From: Diospyros lotus
Lineage: Eukaryota > Streptophyta > Magnoliopsida > Ericales > Ebenaceae
Length of the DNA stretch: 64,000 nt
Direction: 5' to 3'
Assembly: GCF_014633365.1 (NCBI RefSeq)
Contig: NC_068345.1
Coordinates: 13,462,058 to 13,526,057, forward strand
Shown one piece after another: positions 1 to 13,600 of the stretch. Both the position numbers and the translations under genes were made by a program. The notes below the pieces were generated by a model, which was not told where the DNA came from, searched no databases, and saw only the letters and a program-made list of their open reading frames with translations. Numbering within the stretch: position 1 is the first letter of the stretch; each line of letters opens with the position of its first letter.

Positions 1-1064
1 TCCCTTGCAAATTTATATTTTGGGAGAGAGCACTTTGATCTTTTTGACACCATTTGGTAAGCCCTGCGATAAGTCCCTTGGGCAATGTAGATTAAACTTT
101 TATCTAATGATTGACTTGAGAGAACTTCAATTATGGGCCACAGCAACGACAAGGACGCTTGTCGGTGGATTTGCAATTTTTCTTTTCTTTTTTTTTTTTC
201 TCAGAGACAATAATATTCCCATCAAATTAAATTCTTCAATAAAATAATCTGAATTTGATTATAAAATAAGGGTTGGCATTATTGGGTTGTCTTCACTTTC
301 TACAAGAACATGAATGATTGTAATGATTGCGATTGGTTTGGTTGGATAAAGACTACATAATTTATATTTATGGGGAAATGTGATGGTAGCAAGGCAGGCT
401 AAACTCAACTATCTGCTGTCTGTTTTAAAATAGAATGTGATTGTGAAATTGATGTGGCTGGCGACGATGTAAGTAACAAATAACATGCAAAGGGAGACGA
501 GACTCATTAGAGTGCATGAATGAATGTGTGGATCAACAAAACCCAGGAAGTAATAAGGTAAACCACAACCATGACCGAGCAAGCAGGGAATGATGTGTGT
601 GGGAACAATAACAAGAATACATATGAACACGTATTTTTAGTTCAACACGCAACAAGATTCATGATCAGCTATCATATATATATATATATATGTATATATA
701 ATAGGACCCTCAAAACTCCAAAATCTTGAAACAAAAAGAAACCAAAAAAAAAGCAGAGATTGAAGTTATAATTAAATTGATCCAAAAAAGATTACTCAGG
801 TATAATCTTTACTATAACTAAAGAATTGAATATCACAAAGAAATATATATGTAATAAATGGAATGATGACCACATTACAAGGATCACGTGCTTAATTAAC
901 CCATTATTCTTCTGACAAACAATTTAGGTTAACCAAAAAAGAAATAAAGCTACAAAGGGTATTATATCACGGTCATAAAGTGACGACTGGGTGGGTGACC
1001 GACCACCGACACCGTGTGTCGCTGCTGATGTCTACAAACAGAAAAAATATGCTTTAGCTCTCTT
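1..1064. other. 3' flank of the host gene, no gene seen
   Basis: The stretch downstream of the AE7-like stop codon is AT-rich. The only open frames are short, without recognisable domains or splice structure. It presumably includes the 3' UTR of the minus-strand gene near 900-1064, but no polyadenylation site can be fixed by eye. Confidence 0.5.
673..701. repeat. (AT)n microsatellite
   Basis: A run of AT dinucleotides with one TG interruption lies in the 3' flank of the host gene. Confidence 0.85.
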
Positions 1065-1165
1065 TCAGGCACAGGACGGAGCCAGGCATTCATCAACCAT
1101 ATCTACAAGGTTAGGATTTTCCAACGCAGCTGCAACCCGCTCTTTGTCATTCAACTGTTTATTAA
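1065..1165 (-). CDS. AE7: AE7-like exon 5 (stop codon)
   Basis: 101 bases encode the end of Val, then [18 protein letters not shown] and [14 protein letters not shown], then TGA at 1067-1065. The acceptor is TTGACAG. The C-terminus matches the MIP18 family ending. Confidence 0.92.
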
Positions 1166-1561
1166 CTGTCAACAGACAGACAGCAGCAAAAACAAATGTC
1201 ATTTATCTTCTTTTTATGATAATTTGAGTTACGATGTAAAATGATAATCTCGCCAATTTCAACCACATTGTATTAATTCCATCAACTAGATGCTGTTGGT
1301 TTTGTAGGGACTCCATTAAGGAAAGGACAGCCAGTTTTGGTCGGCCTACAAATCATTTTTCTTCAGGAAACACTAACCAGAACTGCCACTTCTCAGTGTT
1401 AGAAGTTTGAAGAAGCTCAAGGAAAATCCAATTCAGTTAAAGGTGTTCTCGCAAGGAGTGCATGGTCACTTGCCAGATCACAATGGGCACAATATGCTTT
1501 TCATAAATGGGGATGTTTTACCTTAAGTCATGGAAACACGAAATATTTTATGTGTGTGTGC

Positions 1562-1624
<63 letters not shown>

Positions 1625-4600
1625 CTGCAGCTTCAGTTGCATGAGACCCAGGAGCCACCCTGATATCCACCTAGAGGAATAGCAAGAGATACCATGGAAA
1701 AAGCAAACATGTGAGACAACCTAAAATTGAAGGCTTTTTATCCAATAAAACCATAAATTGATGATATTCCAACTGAAGCAAAGCATTGATGTCGATGACA
1801 CTTAAGTCAGCCACTCAAAAAGTAAAATTGCAGTTCCAGAGACTTGCCGCCAGATAATAGAACTACCAATGATATACTTCATGAAATACAATCCTCAACA
1901 AAAGGAATCTGATATTTATCAATTATTGCGACATCTGTCAAAAAAAAGCCAATATTTAACAATAAACATGAAAGTGACTTCACCACTGCTGCTTACGAGA
2001 GAAATTCCAAACAGAAGCTCAGATCCATACTCATATCAAAGCCTTGACACAATCAGGTACAATGGGTCTCAAAACAACGGTTCCAAATTTTTGGGTAAAA
2101 CATGCTCTGAGCCACATTTCTGGTCACAGTAAAATTGGAGGTACATTTGAGATACATTTTATTTAATGAACATTTCTTAACTTTTCAACAACAATAATGG
2201 GAGTGTCTTGTAACCAATAGAATACTTGGCCCAAACAAGCTCTGTGAACACTCTCAACTTGTACATATGATTAGGTGAAGTCAGCTATATGAATTCTATA
2301 TTTCTATCTATGGGTATATCCTCTTGTAAACGATTATATGCATGTTGAAGCGTTCCCTAACAAGTATTTTTTAGCCCTTTTCTCCCTCTTTTACAACAAA
2401 CTTCCTCCATTTCATCAACTCATCACACGCATCTACCGTCTTCTATCCTCTTCTCACATGTCTAAATCGTTTTAATAGCAATCCCACTTACTATCTTCAA
2501 TAGACATAATTCTAACCTTATTACATATAATCTCATTTTTTATTTTGTCTTTTTTTATTCTGCACATTTTGGTATTTAACAACCTAACAAGCTAGCCATA
2601 AAACATCAACAAAAATGATCTTATAGCTGTCCAACAACTCAAATTGTAATATCTACAATTTTAGTATTAATTAAATATGTATCCCTATCATGTCAAATCT
2701 GAAAAAAAGAAAAAAGAAGAAAAAAAAAAACTACTGAAAAGGTTGGGGCTCGTTTGGTAGGATTCCATTTTAAGTTTATGTTTTTGTTTTATTATTTTGG
2801 AAATGAAAACAAGAAATGGGATTTGATTGCTTGTTTTAAAAAATTTTGAAAACTTTTGGAAAAATAGGAAAGCTAAAAAGGTGTTTCCACATTTTTTTCA
2901 TTTTAATTTTTGACCCTTCCCCACTACAGGCGGCCTTTGTTGCTGGAGGGAGTTGTCAGAATATCTGGGGACTCACAGATAGGAGTCTTTGGAGTCTAAC
3001 AGCCCCATCGATGATAGAAAGGAGAAAGGGAAAGAAAAGAAAGAAGAATCATGGATTTGCTGGGGACTCCACTAGCAATGGAGAGCGAAGAAGAAGAAGA
3101 TTTGAAACAAAAAAGGGGGAAAATTGTCCCAGCTAGTGACAATGGCTATCTTACTTAGTGTAAATCGGTGAATAGCAGCAGAAGAGAGAAAAAGCTAGGC
3201 AGAACAAAGGAAAGAAAGAACATAGAGAAACAGAGAGATAGAAAGAGAGAGAGAGATATTGAATTTCAGTGAGAATTCTCGATGATCCTTCCTAGAAGGT
3301 CTAGGAGGAATATATATACCTCCTAGCATGGGTGCTGCCATAGCAGATTCCCCCTTACAAGCGGTTATAACAACCGGTTTTGTCCTATTCTAACCCATAC
3401 ACGTGGGCCCTCCCTAGAATATTTTTCTAGTAACAAACTATTACAGCTGGAAATTAAGGCAACAAACTACAATAAGCAATAACAATAATAAAGGAAATAA
3501 CAATTACAGCATTAAGGAAAAATTTTGAAAATATCAAAGAATAAGTCATCGCACGTGACAGTTCCCTCCCCCTTAAATCATTTCTTGTTCTCAAGAAATG
3601 CTAAGGAGGCTAGTAGCCTTGGGAAATCACTGGAGAAGACTTGGCAGGTATTCCCAAGTGTTGCTTCCCGTGTCTCCTTGTTGCCATTTCACCGGCACTT
3701 GGATGAGGGGTACCCCTTGGTTGAAGATCACCCTTTTGTCCATAATGGCTTCCAACTCCTCCAAATTTTCCTTCTCCTTAGGAATGGTGGGCAGTGCTGG
3801 GTTGACCGACTCAACTCCAGTTGACTTCTTCAATAGGGAGACAAGGAATCTAGGATTCCTCGGGGAGTTGTAGACAGTAGGCCACTTTCCCTACTCGGGC
3901 CACTATGGGAAATGGCCCAAAATACTTGGGACTGTGTTTGGACACCAGCCCTTGGGTGAGGGATTTCAAGTGGGGGTACCTCAACCATAAATACACCTTC
4001 TCTCCAACTTCCAATTCCCTCTCACTCCTCTTCCCTTGGGTGAGGGATTTCAAGTGGGGGTACCTCAACCATAAATACACCTTCTCTCCAACTTCCAATT
4101 CCCTCTCACTCCTCTTCTTGTCTGGATATTGCTTCATCCTATTTTGGGCTGAGCCCAATTCTTGCTTTAAGTTGTTGTAGTACCACCCTCCTCTGCTGCA
4201 TATACTCCTCAACAGCAACAGCTGTGGCATGTCCCTCTAAAGCTGGTAGGATGGGAGGTTTGTAACCGTAGTTGGCCTCAAAGGATGACATTTTTAGGGA
4301 TGTGTGGTGGTTAGAGTTATACCACCACTAGGCCAATGCTAACCACCGGTGCTAGCTCTTAGGTTGTAGAATGCATACACACCTCTCCAAGCTTTGATTG
4401 ACCCTTTCAGTTTGCCCATCCGATTGAGGATAATAGGCTGTAGACATATTAAGCTTAGTTCCCATAGACTTCATCAATTCCTGCCAAAACACATTCATGA
4501 AGATCTTATCACAATCTGATACAATGGTGTTTGGGACCCCATGCAACGCCACTACCCAATCCATGAATGCCCTTGCCACCTCTTGCGCTGAGTAAGGGTG

Positions 4601-7600
4601 AGCCAACCCTATGAAGTGGGCAAATTTAGATAATCTGTCAACCATAACTAGCATAATATCCTTCCCTTCAGATTTAGGCAACCCTTCAATAAAGTCCATT
4701 GACACACTAGTCCAGGCTTGGTCAGGTATAGGAAAGGGTTGAAGGAGACTGGGGTAGGCCACATTTTCATGTTTACACCTCTTGTAGGTGTCGCAGGTCA
4801 AAACAAACTCCTTAACATCAACATTTAGCTTGGGCCAATGAAACAACTGTCTTACCCTAAGGTAAGTATTTTGGATTCCCGAATGTCCTCCTACAGGAGA
4901 TTCATGCAAGGACCGCAGAATCTTTCTCTTGAGGTTCCCACTGCTGCAAATAACAATCTGGCCATTAAACCTTATCATCCCTTCACTTAGTGTAACCCTC
5001 AACCTCCTTAGATCCCATTGCTAGTCTCTCCCATATCTTCTTTACCTATTCATCCACCTCATAGTTGTCTATGACTTCTTGACACCACTCAAGTATTACA
5101 ATGGTGATTGCTGACACATTTCCCTCCTCTTGGCACCTCGAAAGTGCATCAGCTGCCACATTTTCTTTACCCTATACTGAATTATGTAATCTAATCCCAT
5201 CAATTTTCCCATCCCTTTCTTCTGAAGTTGCGTTAGCAATTTTTGCTGCAACAGATACTTCAAAATCTCATGATTTGTTTTGATTATAAATCTCCCACCT
5301 TCCAAATAATGGCACCATTTTTCTACAGCCATCAGTACTGCCAAGAACTCCTCGTAGATGCTCAATCCTAACTGCCTTGGGCTTAATGCCTGACTTAGAA
5401 ATGCCAATGGCCTCCCTCCTTGTAACAGTACAGCCCCAATGCCTACCCCAAAGGCGTCTATCTCTAATACAAAGGGTTTGCTAAAGTCTGGCAAACCCAA
5501 AAAAGGTACCCTGCTCATTTCCACCTTCAATCTTTCAAAGGCTTCTTCAGCCTCCTGCCCCCAGCTAAAATTTGCCTTCTTCGGTAGGTTGGTTAGAGGT
5601 TTACTAATAATTCCATACCCTCTAACAAACTGGTGATAGTATCCAGTAAGGCCAAGGAACTCCCTCAGAGCCCTCACTACTGTGGGTTTGGGCCAAGCTA
5701 ACATAGCTTCCACCTTTCTAGGATCAGTTATAACACCCTCTCCTAATATCAGATGACCCAAATACTCGACCTGATCTTAAGCAAAGGAACACTTAGACCT
5801 TTTGATGAAGAGCTGGTTAGACCTAACGACTTCTAGAGTAATCTTCAAGTGATGTAGATGTTGGTTCAAAGTTGGGCTATAGACAAGGATGTCATCAAAA
5901 AATACAAGTATGAATTTTCTTGGGTAAGGTTCAAAGATTTGGTTCATTAGGGATTGAAAAGTGGATGGTGCATTGGTGAGCCCAAATGACATCACCAAGA
6001 ACTCAAAATGTCCATGATGGGTTCTAAAGGCCGTTTTGTGGACATCATTATGGTTCATTTTTATTTGGTGGTATCCCAAACGAAGGTCAAGCTTTGAGAA
6101 AAATTTGGCATTATGCAACTCATCCATTAGGTCTTCTACAAGGGGTATGGGGTACTTGTCTTTGATGGTCAAGACATTTAATTAGCGGTAATCCACACAA
6201 AAAGGCCAAGATCCGTCTTTCTTTTTTACAAGAAGGACTGGTGAAGCAAATGGGCTCTAGCTAGGTCTTATAAAGGATTGCTTTAGCATTTCCTTCACCA
6301 TTTTCTCAATTTTTGTTTTCTAGATTGGGGAGTAATGGTAAGACCTGGTGTTTACTGGTTCAGTATTGGGTTTGAGGTTAATTAAATGGTCCAAGGTTCG
6401 AGTAGGGGGTAAAGTAACAGGTTCGGCAAATAAGTCCTTAAATTCTAGCAGCAATTTATCAATAAGGTTTGAGGGTGTACCTAGTCAAGCTCACCTTGCT
6501 GATTGCTAACCGTCATGTGCAATTCTCCATATAATCTTTTCTCGACCCTTTCTTTTGTTGCCACAATGGAGAACAATTGGGTCAGCTGGCAGCACTTGTT
6601 TTTGAACACTCAGTGGAGCCTCTTCCCTGTTATCATTCTACAAGCCCCAAATTATTTCCCCCCTATGAGAGTCATTCTTTTTCCCCCTTTGTCAAAGGAC
6701 ACCTCCATCCAGTCAACCCCCAATACCACGTCACAACCCCCTAATTGCAGCAGCCTCAAGTCTTGATGCGGACACTAATCAAGACCCGGCCCAAGCCAAG
6801 TCCGAGCCGACCATGCCGGAATAATAGCACCAGAACAGTATTTTAATACTTCATAAGTTTTAGAATTCTACTTCAAGTTTCTACTTGATTTAGGATTCTA
6901 TTTCATGTTTAATTAGAATTTATTTCTATTAGGATTCTAGTTGGATTTTGTTTACAAATATTAGATGAATTTGGATTAGCCAAACACTATAAATATGCCT
7001 AGGATCTAGAGTTTGTAATCAAATTTTTCTCAATCAAATTTCAGCAACCTATTTGAGTTTTTTTAGCAAAACAGTTTTGTTTTTGCGTCTTCATAAAAGC
7101 CAAACTTCGGCCATTGAAGTTTGTTCTTTCAAGGGCTTATTTTGGTGTATTTTTTCACACACACACTGCGTTAGGTGGTATCAGAGCGGTTCATCAACCA
7201 ATCAAATGGCCAATCTTGAAGGTAACGGTAGCAACTAGCCTCGTGAGGGTGATCAGGAGCTGCCCGTGGTTTGAAGAGCAATCAAAAAACAACGAGAAAT
7301 AACTCGTACAATGCAGCAACTGTTGGAGCGAATTCGCAACCAATTAGGCATTTTACGAGTTAAGGATAATCGAAACCGGACTAATGGCGTGAATCAAGCC
7401 AGCTACATTAAACCGGGAAGACCAATCATTAATCCTATCCTTGTTAATCCTAGAAAACCAATGATGGATGATAGCAACGATGAAGATGATCTTGGTCGTA
7501 TGATAGCCAACCCTGGTAGTAAAAAGGTTAAGAGGAATGCGCAGCAACACAACCACTGGGGAAACGATGAGTATAAACTAAAGAATGGTTTTTCGATGAG

Positions 7601-10600
7601 TTTGGATCTTGATCTCAAACATTATGTTGTCCCAGCAACCTCAACGTTTGCAAACTCAGGTCCGATTTATTATGCTAACATGATAGAAACTCCAAGATTG
7701 TCGACTCATACTAGGGTATTTCTTAGTTCCGAGGGCTCAAGCATTGCTTCGCAATCCAAGGAAGGCGGTGTTTCTTCTGATTGGCTTGCGACTGTAAAGG
7801 AGATGGAGGCCATGATAGCAGATTCTTCTATAGTTTATTTAGGCTCTGGCATGATTGAATCGAAGGTAATAGAAACATATTCACCTTTGCGATTGCAAAA
7901 AGCAAGATGGTCACAGGGGTCTCTTTGTGAATAGGGGTGTTGGATCTCCCAGGTTAGTTAACTTGGGTAGCGCAATTGCTTTCGATATTAATCTAAAATT
8001 AGATTCCGAAACTAAGAATGATGTAGCAGCTGCTATTATACTTGATCAAGTGCTTAGATCAAAGGAGGATTCAAGCATCAATATTTAAAGTGATGGAGTG
8101 ACTGCTAGTAGTCATGGAATAAGCCTCTATTCGAAACAGTTGCAAAAGAATGCTTCTCCAGGCAAGAAAAATCTACAGATGAATTCGGAAGCTATTGAGA
8201 AGTCAAAATCAAGAAAGCTGATGAAAGGACCTGTGATAAAATTTACAAGATTAGAAAAGCACTCAAGATGGAATGTTCAACGTCCTCAATCTAACAGTAA
8301 TAATACAGTGGAGGCAGATGGCAACAAACACGGTGATGGTTAGACCTATGCCAATGAAGATAGGGCTAAGAGGGGAAGAAATGTCATTGCTTATGTTCCC
8401 TTAGCAGAAAAGTTCAAACAGTTCAAAAAGATGTCAAGTAAAAGTTGCACAAATAAAAAGTACAAGGCGACAACTAAAAAACATAGAAAGCACAAGGTAT
8501 TTGCGATTAGAGATGAAGTCATGATATTCTTGAAGAATGAACGGATTCCAGCAAGGAAGCAGAACAAGCTCAAGTCAAAGAAATATGGTCCTTACAAGAT
8601 TACAAAAAATATCAATGATAATGCTTATGTTGTGGATTTGCCAAATCATATGGGTATTTCCAAAATATTCAATGTTGCCGATCATTCTTTGTATTTGTCA
8701 GATGTTGAGTTATCATACCCGGATTATAATTCGAGGACGAATTCTTCTCAAGTGGAGGTGAATGATGCGGATACTGATCAAGACCTAGCCCAAGCCAAGG
8801 CCGAGCCGACCATGCCAGAACAGTAGCACCAAAACAGTATTTTAATACTTCATATGTTTTAGGATTCTACTTCAAGTTTCTACTTGATTTAGGATTCTAT
8901 TTCAGATTTGATTAGGATTTATTTCTATTAGGATTCTACTTGGATTTTGTTTACAAATATTAGATGGATTTGGATTAGCCAAACCCTATAAATATGCCTA
9001 GGATCTAGAGTTTGTAATCAAGTTTTTCTCAATCAAATTTCAGCAAGCTATTTGAATTTTCTTAACAAAACAGTTTTGTTTTTGCGTCTTCTTGAAAGCT
9101 AAGCTTCGGTCATTAAAGTTTGTTCTTTCAAGAGTTTATTTTGGAATGTTTTTTCACACACGCTACACGCTGCGTCAAGTCTGCTTCAAACTTCTCACCT
9201 TGCATCTCCCAATTAAATCCTGGACAGATTGACTCACTGATCACCCTATTCCCATTGGCCATAGTCACACTTAGGGGTTGAGTTCCCTTAAGTGGACACT
9301 TCAATCTTCTAGCAGAACCTTCATCTAGGAAGCTATGCATGCTTCCACTATCAATTAAGATCAATAAACTATCGTCCTTTACTTGCCCCTCTACATTAAT
9401 TATCTTATTATTGGTCACCCCCTTCAGTGCATGCAGTGAGATTTCACCCTTATCCCTTTCTCTGAACTCCTCATCTTCTTTTCTTTCTCCTTCTTCTTCT
9501 TCTTCTTCTTCTAGCCTTTCCCTAGAGTATCCCTCTAACAACAACAGCTAGACACACTGGTGCCCAAGATAATCCTTATCCCCGCACCTAAAACATAGCC
9601 CAGACTGCCTCCTCGGCTCATTGTATTTTCCCCCAGAACCGAGTCCCCCTGAATTCTTGACACCCTGATTGCCTCTACCCCAATCATAGTTATGTCCCTT
9701 TTCCCCTTGAAGAGACGCACCCCCGGTTACAACCTTGTGTTGTTGCCTCTGCTTCCTCATCAAGGCCTCCACCACCATCTCTTGCAAACGTGCACTCTCT
9801 ATCGCTTGCTCCACTGTCCATAGCCTAATCATCTTCACCATAGGCCTTAAATCATCGTTGAGCCCACTCAAAAAACTACACACAAAATAAGCTTCTGAGA
9901 GGTGGGGATTGTTGTTGATCATTAATGATCTCAGCTCCTCAAACCTCCTCAAGTAGGTATTCACCTCTCCCACTTTGTTTTAATTTATTAAACTCCTCAA
10001 TAATGTCTGGCATGCTCCTCTCTCCAAATCTCTCACACAGCCTATCAGTGAACTCCCCCCATGTAGGATTATCCCTAACCCTAGTCCACCCCTGGTACCA
10101 AGCGTCTACCAAGTCATCAAAGTAGGCTGAAGCCAGGGCTACTCTTCTCCCTTCAGGTACATTATACTAATCAAACATGCACCCACACTTCCTTACCCAC
10201 CATCAGGGGTTATTCCCATCAAACACCGGAATCACCAGCCGAGGCATTGGAAACCCCAGTTGCTATGGATGATTCGGTCCTTCTTATCCACCTTCCATCA
10301 TATTCCCTATATCTTCCTCCGGTTCAATCTCAATTCCATTATTTCCCACTACTTTGTCTCTCCTATTTTCTATTATTAAGGGTTTTATTCTATCTTTAGA
10401 AGGGAAATTAGGAGCCACTCTTACCGTGTTTTAGCGAGTGAGCATCACCATAAATTGTTGGAGTTGGTCTCCCAACTCTGCTCTCATTTACACATTGTCC
10501 TCCCACATTGGAGACAGAGCACCATCGAGTTTTCTCTCTAGCCCCCCTATCGAATTCTCCATCTTGCGATCCATTGCCATGATCGCCTCATGATTGCATT

Positions 10601-13600
10601 TCAAACCCAGCTCTAGTTGATCTACGCGGCTTTGGAATTCGGTCACTGTCGAGCTAAACTGCTACAACTGCAACTCGAAGTTCTTCATGTGGGTACCTTC
10701 CGCCATAGAAGAATTCTCTACTAACTCCGACCAAGACTATGGCTCTGATACCAAATTGTCACTACTAGTAACAATGGCTATCTTATTGACTTAATGTAAA
10801 TCGGTGAATAGCAGTAGGAAAGACAAAAAGCTAGGCAGAACAGAGGGAAGAAAGAACAGAGAGATAGAAAGAGAGAGGGAGGGAAGGAGAGAGAGAGAGA
10901 TTGAATTTCAGTGATAATTCTCGATGATCCTTCCTAGAGGGTCTAGGAGGGATATACATACCTCCTAGCATGGGTGCTGCCATAGCAGATTCCCCCTTAC
11001 AAGTGGTTATAACAATTAGTTTTGTCCTATTCTAGCCCATACATGTGGGCTCTCCCTAGAATATTCTCCTAGTAACAAACTATTATAGTTGGAAATTAAA
11101 GCAACAAACTACAATACGCAATAACAATAACAAAGGAAATAATAATTATAGCATTAAGGAAAAATTTTAAAAATAACAGAGAATAAGTCACTGCATGTGA
11201 CAAAAATCAAATGCAAAACTTGAAACAAGCCAAGGTCATAAGAAACGTATCACCTTTTTGGTTTTTCCAACTGAAAACAAAAAATGAACACAGAAAAAGT
11301 AAAAGCAAAAAATTGGAAGACCTATCAAACACGTTCTTAGAGCCCATTTGATTGCACTTTCGTTTTCAGTTTTTTGTTCTCATTGTGTTCATTTTGTATT
11401 TTTGTTTTTACTTTTCAATTTCATTTATTGTTTTACTCACATTTATACTTGTTGGAATAATGTCACAACTCTCTTTCTCTCAATGACACTTGCACTCACA
11501 ACAAATCTCTCTCTCAGAATCACTCAACTCTTGATGCACACAGGAATTAATGAAACACAGAAAATACGAACACAAAATGAGAATCAAGAACACCAAAACA
11601 TTTATCTTGGTTCGGTCTTTCAACAAGACCTACATCCAGACTGTCCGAGGCACTTTATCTCCACTATCTTGAATGAAACTCCAAGGATTACATGCACCAA
11701 TAACCTCATCAGCCTTATACCCAGAATTGCTGAGAGTTTCCCTACCCAAGAATACAAAGATATACCCTCTTAATACTCAAGTAGAACCTACGCATACTCC
11801 TCTCACCTTCTCATCCCAAAACAGTATAATGCTCTCTGGAAAACCTCACACCCGACCTCTATTTATACTACATAGAGGTGGTAAAACAGAAAGCTATCTA
11901 GAAACCGGTAGTTTAACCAACTAACCGGATTTAAAAACTGCTAACTAACCCTTCTAGAAACAATCCTTCTAGAATAACACAAGTGATACACAAATGCTAA
12001 CAGCATAAAACCCTCCCGAGATAACCCAAAGCTAATCTAATACAAGTGATTACAACAATACTTAACAACCACCACCTACTTGCTTCTCACTAGAGATGTC
12101 AAATGAACTGGCTTAACCCAACTTGAATCAACTCGTAGCTTGCTGGTTAAGGCAATCCAATAGCTTGTGAACCTTGACTGAAAACTCATTTTATTTTATT
12201 ATTTTTAAACTATGATATATTTTATAACTTTAAAATAACTTTTACCTTAAAATTAAAATCAATATATGTTATACATTTGAATCAATTTTTATTCTTTTAA
12301 CCACATAATGGCTACAAAATGATTGTAAGCTAATCATGTTTTAACTTCTAAGATAGTTGCTATTAGAATTAATGTTGTAAATCCCATAGAATTATCGTTT
12401 CCAGTGATCAAGCTAAGCAATCGCATGCAACTTGATCTATTTGACATCTTTATTTCTCACTAACAAACCAATATTCAGCTATTGTCTATTATTCAACTTA
12501 TTACTCATTCTCAAATTGATAAATTTTTTTATACCAAACACATTTTCAGTTTTTATTTTTTAAAATTTTGAAAAATAACAGCGCTATCAAACAATATATC
12601 AGTTTTCATTTTTTTAATAGAAAATTGTTAAAAGGCATTTGTATTAGATTAGGGTTTGTAATGTAAGAGAGATGTTAAGGTTTAGTTTTTGTATAAATTC
12701 TTCTAGAAAGGCATGTTTCTAGAAGGTTGATCGGATTTGTTTTAACTACTATTTGGGGGCAGTCGGTCAGGTGGTTACTCCCACTTCTATAGCCTATAAA
12801 TAGGGGTCGGGAGGTAGGCTTTGAGAGAGCTTTCATCATGTATTCATTCTATCTTGTGCGAGTTTGTGCTATGTGTGAAAGAGGATATTTCTTTCGGTTT
12901 CAACTCTATATAGCTTCCAAGTTTATGGGTTGTGAGTGAGTTGGGTGTTCAGGGCACATGTAATCGTGTATCATTACTCAAAGATAGTGGAGAAAGCTAA
13001 GGGTAAAGCCAATCTAGATGTAGGTCTCATTTGAGACTGAACCAAGATAAATCCTTTTGTGTTCTCTCCTATTCTTAGTTAAATTCTTGTGTGGTTTCTG
13101 TTTTACTTTTGTTTTTCAAGAGTAAGAGATTGTTCGGGTGTGTTTTGAGGGTTGAGCGATCATATTAAGAGGTATGAAAAAATTGAAAACAAAACTAAAA
13201 GTAGACAACTCTCTCAAACAAGCACTTAGTTTCTCGCAGAAGCAAACTTTTGTTTTCTCCTCAACTCCTATAATGTTCAGTAATGAAGGTACTAAACAAA
13301 ACAACCCCCAATAGGACCAATCCACAAGAAACAAACACGCTCTCCCTATCATAACGAAGCAAGAAAGAAGTCCTTGGTCTCGACCCCGCATAAGTCCAGA
13401 AATGTTCATTTAGGAAGCAGGATTATTACATTTATATCAATAAATATCTGCTACTACCTTGACTCTGACCAATTAGGATCAGTACCATTTCAAGAAATCT
13501 AGAGAATTCTCTTATAGTTAGCAAAAGGACACCACACAATTCAAAATAAAATGATGAAGCCATGAAAACTTTGTTGTTAAGGAATAAAATTGTCTTTATT

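Larger units (their letters stand above)
6764..9177 (+). mobile_element. Non-autonomous LTR element N1
   Basis: Related LTRs of 410 and 415 bases (TGATGCGG...GCGTTA/GCGTCA) are flanked by AGTCT (6759-6763 and 9178-9182), and the interrupted protease reads across the two sides. Only about 1.6 kb lies inside. It holds a PBS, a gag N-terminus-like start ([10 protein letters not shown]), a stretch of unknown coding sequence, and the C-terminal end of an integrase running into the 3' LTR. Protease, RT, RNase H and the integrase core are absent, so it would need enzymes in trans. Confidence 0.93.
3125..11203 (-). mobile_element. Chromovirus A (Ty3/gypsy), complete but decayed
   Basis: Two LTRs of about 436 and 447 bases, both TGTC...GTGACA, are flanked by the 5-base duplication AAAAT (3120-3124 and 11204-11208). 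A primer-binding site for initiator tRNA-Met, a polypurine tract, and gag, protease, RT, RNase H, integrase and chromodomain remnants follow in Ty3/gypsy order on the minus strand. All coding parts carry stops or frameshifts. The protease region is interrupted by element N1. The chromodomain places it in the chromoviruses; a Reina-like assignment is only a guess. Confidence 0.93.

Noticed and set aside
5..247. 80-codon frame at the window start
   Set aside because: Ends in a Phe run from a poly-T tract; no motif or splice signal supports it.
5101..5636. Plus-strand frames opposite RNase H of chromovirus A
   Set aside because: Shadows of the minus-strand pol gene.
9339..9551. Ser-rich frame on the plus strand
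   Set aside because: It is the complement of the Glu-rich spacer before the chromovirus A protease.
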